The notes below the pieces were generated by a model. That model was given only the letters and a program-made list of their open reading frames with translations, searched no databases and was not told where the DNA came from. Position numbers and translations under genes: made by a program. Source: Paratinospora sagittata (lineage: Eukaryota > Streptophyta > Magnoliopsida > Ranunculales > Menispermaceae). From it: a DNA stretch of 64,000 bases. Position 1 is the first letter of the stretch. Each line of letters opens with the position of its first letter. Below, piece after piece: positions 48,792 to 60,700 of this stretch. The DNA lies in NCBI GenBank assembly GCA_035771175.1, contig CM069612.1:24224987-24288986 (forward strand). The letters are read 5' to 3'.

Positions 48792-51700
48792 ATGCAAGTG
48801 TTAACTAAGAGCAGCGACGCTATCCGTAGCTCGCTGGAGGAAATGCTGGATTCGATCAGGCAAAGAGATGTGCAGCCGAAGGATCTGCCACCAGCATTGC
48901 CGGTTCGACCTGTTTCGAAAGCTCGGTTACCTTCGGCGAGAAGGCAATTGGCGGCGAACTTGAAAGTTAACGGTGGTGGTGTTGTTGATGTTCATGAGCA
49001 GTTGGCGAAGGATTTGAGAGAGAAGGAGAAGAAGAAGAGAGATAGAAAGTTTGTCAAGGAAGAGGATATGGAATGTGGTTTTAAAAATGGTGGTTATGGA
49101 AGCAGGAAGGCGGCGAAGGTTGCAGCGGCGGCGGAGTCGCCGTATGTGAGGACGGTGGAGGATTCGAAATGCGAGAAGAGGTTGGAAGAAAATGGAAGTT
49201 CGGATGACTGTAATGCAGCTTCGGATGGGACATTGTCGGACGAGGAGTCGAATTCAGGTGGAAATGATGGTTTTGTTCTGAGAAAGGTATGCATCGTTTG
49301 ATTTTCTACGCATAATGCAATCGAACTGCGTGAATTATGTTGCACCGTGTTATCTGCTTCATTTTCATGTATGTGACAAATAGAGTGAATTTAAATTGCT
49401 AGAGTCAGGATTTAAGTAGGTTTATTTATATAGAACTGGGAATGATGATGTTATAATGTTTTTTGAATTTTATGCATTGGGATGTTCTCCATAGATGTGA
49501 TTGTCATATGAAAGCATTAGAATGCTCTCCAATTTTAACTTTCTTCCACCTATAAGCTACAACTTTTGGGTTTCTAGGTTGCTAGAGTCAGGATTTAAGT
49601 ACATTTAGTTATTTAGAAATGGAAGTGATGATATTATTAGATTTTAGAGTTTTAAGCACCGGGATGTTTTCCTAACATGTGATTGTCATATGAAAGCATT
49701 TGAATGCTCTCCAAATTTTACTTTTCTTATACTTACCGTTAATGATAGCTTGATATGCATTGGTAGGCTTGCACCTATAAGCTATAGTTTTTGGGTTCAA
49801 TAGTTTCTAACACTTGCAACCTTGAGTGTGATTAGACAAAGCTACAATATGATAAGTGGTTAAGGAAGAATTTGAACTTAAAAAACCATTTTTGGGGATT
49901 CATGAGCTCTAGCTATTTGAATACAGGAGGACTACGGCTCAGTTTTAGAAAAGTGCTACACAGACATGCGCTAGAACTATTTCTTTTTCTCATTTCCAAA
50001 TGGCGAATTGATTAATTAAGTATGAGATTTTGAATCTTAACTGCTACTGCTAAATTTTTGTTGTAAATATCCTGACACCACATTTTTTCATAATATTGTC
50101 CCATCCATCATTCACCTTGATGTGACTCATTAGCAATACATTCATCAATTTGATGTTTTTTTTTGTCTCAGAAACTTGAGGTTTGGTGTAAGCTTCCTAA
50201 TGGTCAACGGGAATTGGGAAAGATTCAATCAAATTCTCAGAAGGATGCTGTTATTTTGCTTTCAAATAACCAAGTAGGTTTTATCTTTTCCTATGTCTTT
50301 TAATTAACATATGTCCCTAAATAAAATCTCCATACTTCTGCACACTTAACCTGGTGGACTAATATATATACATATATGTTGTCAGGTCATGACAGTTCCA
50401 ATTGGGAATCTGTTGCCTGCTAACCCCAATGTCCTCGAGGGTGTGGATGATCTTATCCAGCTCAGTTATCTGAACGAGCCATCAGTTCTACACAATCTCC
50501 GACATAGATATTCTCATGATATGATTTATGTAAGTGTGAGCTGCACGTTCCATTTCTTCCTTTAATTAAAAATGCTATTTTCATTTCTCACTATTATTTT
50601 TTTCCTCTTTACAACAGACAAAAGCAGGGCCAGTTTTGGTTGCCATAAATCCCTTCAAAGACGTGAAGATTTATGGAAATGATTTTGTTAATGCTTATAG
50701 GCAGAAAATTATGGACTGCCCTCATGTCTATGCTATAGCAGATGCTGCTTTCAGTGAGATGATGCAAAGTGAGGACTACTTATAGAATGCTACATATGTT
50801 TGGATATCTTCTATTCTTTGTTTGATTAAATCCTTTCTGTTAAGAGCCATCTGTGCTTTGTTTCTTTACTATTGATAATTTTCTCCCCCATTTCGGGGAT
50901 TTTGCAGATAAAGTAAATCAATCCATTGTCATAAGGTAAGTAGATATGCATCTCAATTAATGTGATGCGAGATTTAATTACTAATTATTCTATAATTACT
51001 ATTCTAGCAGTCTCTATCTATTGGTTTAAGACAATCATTTCCAATTTTTAGAGAGTTTATCTTACATTTAAAAAATTGTTGGTTCAGTGGGGAAAGTGGA
51101 GCTGGCAAAACTGAGACAGCAAAGATAGTGATGCAATACTTGGCTGCAATTGGTGGAAGCAATGGAACAGAGAATGAAATCCTTCAGACAAATTGTATAT
51201 TAGAAGCATTTGGGAATGCAAAAACGTGCAGAAATGACAATTCTAGCCGATTTGTAAGTATATATTATTCATGATGGGAGCTGTGTGCCATTCTACTTTG
51301 AATAATCAAATTCATTTTGGTCAAAGCACAAATTTAGCCTCATGATCTTTGTGATTTCCTGGTAGACGCTTTCGTCATATTTTATTTTTGTAAAGCTGTT
51401 GTAGTTAGCATCCAAAGTAATATGCAGTTAAAATTAACTGTTCTCCTGATGTGTACAGGGAAAGCTGATTGAAATTAATTTTAGTGCCACTGGGAAAATT
51501 TATGGAGCTAAGATTCAAACATGTGAGCATGTCTATAATTATTTTTGTACTTTTTGGGGAAAAGATGGTTGATCAATCTCTAATGCATTTTTTGAGCTCA
51601 AGATTGACTTATCTTGCTTTTGATGTTGACATCATACTTGAACTTGCATGTAAACATCGTGCATAGTTCTCCTTGAGAAGGTAATTGTTTGTCTCTTTTA

Positions 51701-54700
51701 AACTTTGATTTTACGCATTAAACTCTCCGGTCATTTCTGAAGATCACATACTTTTTGTGAGTTAGAGCAGTCAAGAGTGGTGCAACTGGCTAGGGGAGAA
51801 AGATCATACCATATCTTTTATCAACTGTGTGCTGGTGCTCCATCCTTTCTTAGAGGTTCTTATTACTTGCTTTCTCTGTCTAATCAATTGTTATTTTGTT
51901 TATTCTTGATGATTTTCTTCTTATTCAAATCCAAGCCTCCACATTCTTTTCTTGTAAAGGGTGCCGCGGTCTAGGCATTGTTCAACTTTGCAGCTCTTTA
52001 AGAGGCTCTGCAAATTATAAACGTCAGAAATGCTTAACCATCTTCCAGTCTCTTTTGAGAACTTGAGAGACACATGGGTCGAGTCCATCATGAATTAGAA
52101 CTTTCTGCTGCATAAGCTGTTATTAACATGAAATCTATAGGTGTAAAGCAATATGGTTTTATCATGCTCAACTTTAATTTGAGCTCTGAACTTGTGTTCT
52201 GAATTAGTTGCCACATATGGTTGAATGGCTTGGATCATCCAATCAGGTTGATTTTTGGATTTAGACATATTCTCCAGTGCTGTCAGCCTGTCAGATTGAT
52301 CCTGATTAAAATTAATATGCATTGTTATATGTAGAGAAGGGGCAGCACTGGTTGCATCTTTAAGTCTCGATTATTTGCACTTCTCTAAGTTTGACATGCT
52401 GAGAAATACACGGATGATTTACTGAACTCTCATTATATTTTACTTATTAAAGACCTGGCAACTAGGAAAATTTCACTTGGGAAAATCATGACAATGAATT
52501 CTCTTGTAGGCAACTAGGATTAAGATAGGTGATGAATTTTATAAGTTTTTAGTGATAGGTTGATATTCATTATTGGGCTGCCACCTATTAGCTATATCTT
52601 TTAGGTCAATTGGTTTCTAAATTTCCAACATGGTATTGAGGTTTGGTTTTGTGAAAGGTCTTGGGTTTAAGTCTCTTTATTGGCATTTGCATATTTGGTA
52701 TTTGCCCCTTCTTCTATCTCCTTCTATCCCTCCATGTTCAGGGTGGAGCTATAAGTATGGGGGACTCTTGTAAGTGATAGCTTGATTTACATTGTTAGAA
52801 AGAGCTTGGTATACATTGTTAGACCTGTACGGTCTACCTATCATCTATAGCTTTTAGGTTTTGTGGTAATCTAATATAAGTAACACTGCAACACCAAACA
52901 TCTATCTCATAGGCATCACTAATGCTTTTGACTATCTGGTCACTAATCAAGTGTATTATGTATATAATTAGTTCTGGATTGAAACAAGCATGTTCATATA
53001 TTGTTATGCGGCATTATCTTTGGCTGATTATTATTATTGTTGTTGTTGTTATAACTTATTTAAGTAGATTACCCATTTAAGCTCTACCTTCCAACTTAGT
53101 AAGATGTTGGCTGCTATTGATCTCATTCGAACTAATCCATTTATGCTTCCTGTTAACGTACTATAACTAGCAGAGTCTTCATTTTAGTATTAGGCTGTGC
53201 AGCTAAATACAAGTATACTTTCTCTATCTCTAACCTTTTCTGCGTATCTAAATTATTGGACTACCTAGTCCAGGTTAGTAGTTTTAAAACACTTTCTTTG
53301 TTTTTAAGAAGCATATGAATAATATACTACTGAGTGAGACAAGTGCTTGCATGTGTTTTGCTGATATTTAAATAATCTAAACTTGATAACACTGAAAAGT
53401 AAAAGCTGCTGATGGAGTTGATTTTAAGAGTTTAGATGTGGTCTAGAATTAATGGCATTGATGTTAGAAATTTGAGCATGTTATGTACTGGGTGATTTTT
53501 AAGCATTTTTTTCTGATAGATATTTTTGAAACATGTGATGGTATTGAAACGTATGGTGGACTTTTAGTTAGCAATATTTGCTGGTACATTCATGATATAT
53601 TTCTTACTTCTGTCTTTTTCCTAAATTGCTTGGCAGAGAGGTTTAATCTGAAAGCAGCCAATGAGTACAACTACCTTAAGCAGAGTGATTGCATGATGAT
53701 TGATGATGTTGATGATGCTTGGCAATTTCATGTGCTGATGGTAATTAGGAAATGAAGATGTTACTGCTTCCACTGCTGTGAGGAAGTCACTCTTTTCCAG
53801 CTCTCTGTGCCTTCTTTACTTTTCATGACTTTGTCAAACTTCTGTTTCATTTTTCTGATCAGGAAGCATTGCATATTATTCAAGTTTGCAAAGAAGATCA
53901 AGAGAGTATATTCTCCATGATTGCTGCAGTATTGTGGTTGGGGAATATTTCCTTTCAAGTAATTGACAATGAAAATCATGCTGAAGCTGTGAATGATGAA
54001 GGTATCTTCTTATTACTTGAACCTATTTATCCATTTCAGAAAAAAAGAAAGAAACAAACCAAAACAAAGTAAGGACTTAATGTGGTTCTCATTACTTGGT
54101 CTGGTCGATTCCTCTTTTAAAGAATTCTAGAATCAGATCTTCTTTATGAAACTGCATTTTCTCTTCTGTTCATTTTTAAGTTGTTTCAGATTAAGTGGCT
54201 TGCCATTTTTTTTTTGTGATCATTGGAACTTAATTGTAAAGGAAAGAAATACATGATAGAAGATTTGAATATGAAAGTATTGAGAGGTGGTCTTTGGTCT
54301 TCTAAAACATTATAGAAAAGGGTTTTAAGATAAAAAAGGTCATGGCCACTACTTGGGTAGTCCTACTTCAACCTGGTTTCATGTCTTTTGTTGGTTTCAT
54401 AAAACAACATTTGGGTTTTCTTTGAGCCAACCTAACCAAACAGATATTCACTCTAATCTACGGCTTTGAAAATTAGAACTTTATATGGAATCTATACTAA
54501 ATGCAGCCTAAAGAGACCAATAAAACCCCAAAGAATAGAAACAATAGAAATTCCCTTGAGCATAATTGGGAGAATATGAAGAACTCTTTGCTAAAGTTAG
54601 CTTTATCTGTTTTTTCTTGGGTTTCATATGGCCTTTTCAGACATTTTTTCAGGATTTGCAATTTGTACATACAGTCTATAGCTTATCAATTCTAAAACCA

Positions 54701-57700
54701 AGTTGTGTACTTAAAAAAGGTCAAAGAAATTTTGTTTGTCCGGCTAGGTCTGATTTTGCTAATTTTTTAACATATTATGTTTGTTAATCATAGCTTCATA
54801 AGCATTGTTGTGCTTCTACCTATTTGCTATAGCTTTTAGGTTGTATGGTTATCTAACAATGTTTACAATGAAGTTTTCAATTGCACACACATCTATTACC
54901 TTAAGGTATTGTCAATACCGAAGAGTAAACTACATTTGTATACAATAGTTGGGCATACTGCCTAATAATTATGAGAATGAGTGTGGGTCAGTGTTGAACG
55001 ATTCAATTTCATGCAGCTGCAACCACTGCTGCAAAGTTGTTGGGTTGCAATGTTCAGGACCTACTGTCAGCTTTATCTACTCACAGGATTCAAGCGGGCA
55101 ATGATAGTATCATCCGAAAGCTAACCATATCTCAGGTTTGAAAAATCCCATGTTTCTTTGTCTAATTATCTCCTACGTGTAAAAGTTCTTCATTTCTTGG
55201 TGTATTCTTTTACAGGCCATTGACTCGAGGGATGCATTGGCAAAATTGATCTATGCAAGCTTGTTTGACTGGCTTTTAGGACAAATCAATAAGTCACTTG
55301 AAGTAGGTACACAACATACAGGAAGATCCATAAGTATCCTAGATATCTATGGATTTGAATCATTTGAGGTACATCTTCTTTGCTGATTGGCTCCATGAAA
55401 AGGACTAAGGCTTATGAGATGATTTCCTCCCTTGGATGAGGTGTTTTAAGTAATGGCTTATGAAGTAGAAAAGCTCATATACTCAACTCAACCCAAATCT
55501 TCAATCAAAAAAAAAAAAAACTCGACTCAACAAAACCTTTTCCAAACTACTTCGAGGTAGATTTGCCTCCATTCTACTCTATCGAAAGCTAGATCTTTTG
55601 TTATTCCCCAAGTGATTACATCTTTTTATTATCTTTATCCATTTATTGAATTTATTCTTCTTCCTCCATCATAAATGCGCAGAATTTATTTGTCATTCTT
55701 TCTAATTGGTGCATTTAAAAGTCTTTATTCTATGTATTCAAATTACTTAATTGGTTTATTTGAATTTATCTCCAAATGGGGGCTACTTCTACCATCTCCC
55801 AAATGTGTACACTTTCAGTTCTATCTTTTAATGTTTTATTAGATGTCTGTCTTAACATTCATAATTCCATTACCTTTAATTTATTAACATATTGTTTTTT
55901 TTTATAGCCCCACAGTTTGTTCCATAAAGTATGGCAGGTATAGTAGTGGTTTTGTGAGAGTATATATTTTAGACCGTGTATTTGAATGGAAAGAGAGATT
56001 TAAAAATGAGTAAGAAAAAGATGTTCATACACCTAATTTTGTAGAACAGCTTTCTAATATCAAAAGTTGTTTTAACCACTAAATGCCATAATTTGGGGAA
56101 TTATGGAAACCTTCTGGGAGTCGTTTTTCGAAAATCAACAAGGAGAAGGATATAACCTGACAGACTAGGATCCCTATCAGGGGTTGCCTGTGTATTTGAA
56201 TGTACCTAATGATAACACCTAAAATATTTCTATGCCTTGTTACTTGAAACAGTTAAGTTTATTTTTAGTGGCTAAATTGCAAAGTAGCTCATTTCAATCT
56301 AATGGACTCGCTTTTACAATTTTCAGAAGAACAGCTTTGAACAGTTCTGTATAAATTATGCTAATGAAAGGCTGCAACAACATTTCAATCGGCATCTGTT
56401 CAAACTAGAGCAGGAGGTGAGCATCTCAGATCTTGTGTTGCATCAAGATTTCAGTGTATAATCATTATGTTGAATTTTAATGCGAGTTCAAGGTGATTTT
56501 TGAACATTTTCTTTTTTAATATGCTGATAACTATTAGGTTAGAACTTCTGAGACCTTCATCTCATGCTAAACATAAATTTTTGATTCTTTGACCAGTTTT
56601 GGTGTGAAAAAAATGTGAACGCAGTGTTCAATATTCTCTTCCCCATCCCTTATTATCTTTTGTAATGCATATTCCATTCACTTTTTGGATACTTTAACCT
56701 AGTAGTGGAGGCTATCTTCTTTTTTTTCCCAAGTAGCTTCCTTTCTTGTAAATTATTTTATTGTTGGCTTCCCCAGCTCATATATGAAGTAAGATTTAAA
56801 CAATGAACTACAAATGGTGACAGGCCTATTAGAGTAAATTTCATTGGTTACAAGTGGGATGGATAATGTAAGTTAAGGTTGGGCCTGATGGAGAATTGCT
56901 ATAAAGTAATTGAACTACTGGTGTTTTCATTTTATTCTCTTCTCTAATATACAGCTTTCATTGATATCCATGCATTATAATGTTCTCCGGTTCACAGCTT
57001 TCTTAGATGGACGCTGCTGTCGAAGGATAATTCCTGTTGGCTATTTGTCACTAACTGTATAATTTTGTTCCAACTGCTTGTGCAAATAAACTGCTTTTTT
57101 TTTTTTTTTTCCTTTTGTGACTAGTTTACATTGATATTCTGGAGCATATTCTTCTCATGATCTTATTTTGCTATATGGATAATTTGTTAATCTATGTGGA
57201 ATAATTAATGAAGGAGTATGCTCAAGATGGGATTGATTGGACAAAAGTTGATTTTGTGGACAACCAAGAGTGTTTGAATCTCTTTGAGAAGGTGGGTTTC
57301 TCGTGGCTACCTTGTATTCCTTGTCAGTTAGTTGCTTAGACATATGAAATTCTTGTCCCCGTGTAAACTAAAAATTTTATTGTCTTTAGAAGGTTTTTAT
57401 TGTATGAGACACCAGAAAATAAGGTTGCCACCATGAACTTTAAGTTCCTGTATGGTTCACCATTCAGAAACAGTTTTTAAAAGCAAATTTAAAAGTTCTC
57501 TTTCAGAAAATCTCCTTCACAAAAATCAGAGTTGTATTAAAAAATACTTTTTCAATTCTTCTAGCACTACCCAACCGAAACTGTGGCGACCCCGCGCCCC
57601 GGACCACCAACCCTGCAGGGAATGGCATGCGGAATGCCAGGGCGGGACGCCTGGCGTAGGCATCTTCGACCACTCCTCAACTCCCGTGAGGTGGTTGAGA

Positions 57701-60700
57701 CCCTACGAGCCTTATCTCAAACAACGACATAATATCAAAAGGTACTAAACAAAATTACCCACCGTATTAATCATCCAAGACAAGAGATAATCCATAAAAA
57801 TGAACCATAAATAAAATCATAATCCCTACAGTCCATTAAAATTGACATACACATAAAGTCCAAAATTGTGGGTACAAATAAAAAACCGTCATATGCCCAC
57901 ATGGTCTATCTAACAAATCCCAACTCACCCATACCACAATGTGGTAAGTATTGTAATTACATAATCCAAAATATAATACTTCATAATTTAAAACACAGTT
58001 CAATCAAAATGCCTCTCAACTCACATCGAGGCTTTGGATTCTCTCGCAGGCAAGGCCCTCAAGATATAACTACTCCTTTGCCCTTATTCGGGACAGAAGG
58101 ACCTGAAAGAGGAAAATGAGGGTGAGCCAACGGTGCCCAGTGAATAGAATTCAAATATGCTATCAATACTCATCAATAAATATCATGTATGCATGTCAGT
58201 GTGTAGCATGATTAAAAGCTCATAACATATAGATATCAAACATTTATAATAAGTTCGATGCAAGTAAAAGCTTATCAATTTGGATCCACATTCCACATGC
58301 ATTGGGTTATTAGTGCACGTCTATTTCACCGTACCGTTGATCCCAATCATGTTTATTTTGGGTTACTAGTGCACGTCTATTTCACCGTACCGTTGACCCC
58401 AATCTCTTCCTTTTCTAAAACCCTCCTATGACAAGGTTAAGTCCCCCTATTAGCCAGATAGATGGGCCCAACCAAAGTCATAAGGTTTTCTCAAATCAAT
58501 GCATCATTCAAAACATTAGAACACATTCATGCTTTCAACGTACAATATATAAGTGATATGATGACATAAAAGATATAATCATAAATGAAGTCTACTCACA
58601 ACCAAGCCTCGCGAGAGTACTTAACCACACACGATCACCAAACCGAATCAACCCAATCAAGATCCTGAAACATTCATCAATATCCTACCATACATCAATT
58701 TCTATGCTCAATCACATAGACATTACACATCAACCCTAAATCAGCCCACATATAAACAATAGGCCTAAATCCCATCTAATCCCATCATTCAACTCAAATC
58801 ACATGACTTAGGCCTCTAATGCATAGTTCTCATTTATAAACCATTCTATTAATCAAAAATACTGATTTTCAATTCCTTAGGCATAAACATGCCCAAATTG
58901 GGTCACTTGATCACAAGTAGGCCTAACCCATGATATGGTCACAACTACCAAATCAGTAGCATAATCAACCCTAATCATGCTTAATTAAACATAAGTTGCA
59001 TCAATTCAATGATTCTAGGCCAAAAGCATCAAAAGCCCTAAAATATGAAATTTTCCATACTTAGGCCATATTGCCGATTTACACTAGATCACCATGTTCA
59101 GCCATGTATATCACTGATTTTGCATCATGGGTTCATCAACAATGACAACTAGGTCAACATAGTTGATATGCAAACTATTTGGAAAGGTCTAAGTTGATAT
59201 TCTAAATTTAGGTCTAATACAAGCAACCCTACCAATTCTTCATTTACTATTCTGTTCAGATGTATCAATATACCAACAGAAATATGTAATCACACAATCA
59301 ACCGTACAGATTGCAGTATGTGAAGAAACAAACCTTCTGTCCAAATATCAGCCCAATCCAACCGTGGACCGAAAAGATAAGAATTTATGATGAACAAGTC
59401 TCTAATCAGACAATTTCTCCTTTCCTGCTGCAAATACTCAAACTCAGATGACTATATCTCACAAAATACTGAAATTAGAAACAACTCCACCGTTCAGAAT
59501 ACAGAAATATCAGTTATAAACTACATACCCAAAATTTATATCCATCCAACGGTAGATTGAGGAGATCTACAAGTTTGAGCGAAACGACACCAGAAATCCA
59601 GACTTTCCGACCAGCTTTGTTTCAAAGGTTTGATCTCTCAGAAAAAACCTCTAATCAAGATCTCCACCGTTCAGAATTCAGATATATCAGCTGTACACTA
59701 CATACCCAAATTTTATATCCATCCAACGGTAGATTGAGGAGATCTACAAGTTTGAGCGAAACGGCGCGAGAAATCCAGACTTTCCGACCAGCTTTGTTTG
59801 AGAGGTTAGATCTCTTAGACGAAACCTCTGATCAAGATCTCCACCGACCAGAATGAATAACCATAAGCTACGAACTTGCTGACAAATTTTGAGCTCAATC
59901 CGACCAAATATTCGAAAGATCAACCTCTTTGATGAAAATGTCGTAGGGATCTTCCTCCTGCAACTCTCTCCTTCTTTCTCTTCTTCTTTCCTTTCTCTTC
60001 TTTTCTTTCTCTTCTTCTTTCCTTTCTCTCCACTCACCTCTTTCTAGCACTTCCTTGATTCCCTCCTTGATTCCCTCCTTGATTCTCTCCTTGATTCCCT
60101 CCTTGATTCTCTCCTTGATTCTCTCCACTCATTCTAGCACTTCCTTGAGGGCATGGGACACTTGTCCACTTTCATGAACCAACCTTCACATGTGTTGGTC
60201 TCATACTACCCATACCAACCACATGTACTTTAACCAATTTCATGCTTCCATGTATTTTAAATGTCCAATCCATTTAATACATCAAATTTTCATTCTCATT
60301 TATCCTTTTATTCAATCAATCCTAACTCATATCAATTCATCGTTTAATGGGTCCATGCATAAATAATAACATATGCATTATAACTTAATTTAACATGACT
60401 CATACACAATTTATGATACACATATTTATATATATTATCAAGCATCAACTATACAAACATTAAACAACCATCAAACAAACACCAAACATATCAAGGCAAC
60501 GCATAGAGTTTGGGCAAAGTGCAATTGGGTTATGGGCTAGATGAAATAATTTTCGGGGCGTCACAGAAAAATTATTCAAGAAATCTTTATTTTCAAAAAC
60601 AGAAAACAGTTTTTGAATTCCAAGTAGGCCTTTAATGACTGTCAAATCTCATTGTTTATGATGGTTGTCAGTGTCAGGCTGAAGTTGGCAGGCTTAAAAT

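Larger units (their letters stand above)
57582..60565. mobile_element. Probable solo LTR, about 3 kb, in myosin intron 15
   Basis: The block starts TGTGGCGACCCCG and ends CGGGGCGTCACA, the TG...CA form of an LTR with matching short inverted ends (TGTGRCG-type). The flanks are gaaac (57577-57581) and gaaaa (60566-60570), a 5-bp duplication with one mismatch. The block is distinctly less AT-rich near its ends than the surrounding intron. No gag or pol coding is present, and no second LTR is seen, so a solo LTR from recombination is the simplest reading. A DNA transposon with 12-bp inverted ends is the alternative. Three tandem repeats lie inside. Confidence 0.7.

Noticed and set aside
53483..53755. 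90-codon plus frame starting upstream of myosin exon 10
   Set aside because: The conserved myosin sequence begins only at [13 protein letters not shown] (53637); the upstream part is intron.
57452..58119. Two plus-strand open frames near the start of the LTR block
   Set aside because: They lie in non-coding LTR sequence, and no retroelement protein motif is present.
59557..59856. Open frame with an internal protein-level repeat
   Set aside because: The repetition is the 177-bp tandem DNA repeat inside the solo LTR, not a protein.
60053..60126. Regularly repeated 12-mers that could suggest an array with spacers
   Set aside because: They are contiguous minisatellite units with no spacers and no associated genes; CRISPR is not plausible in a plant nuclear intron.
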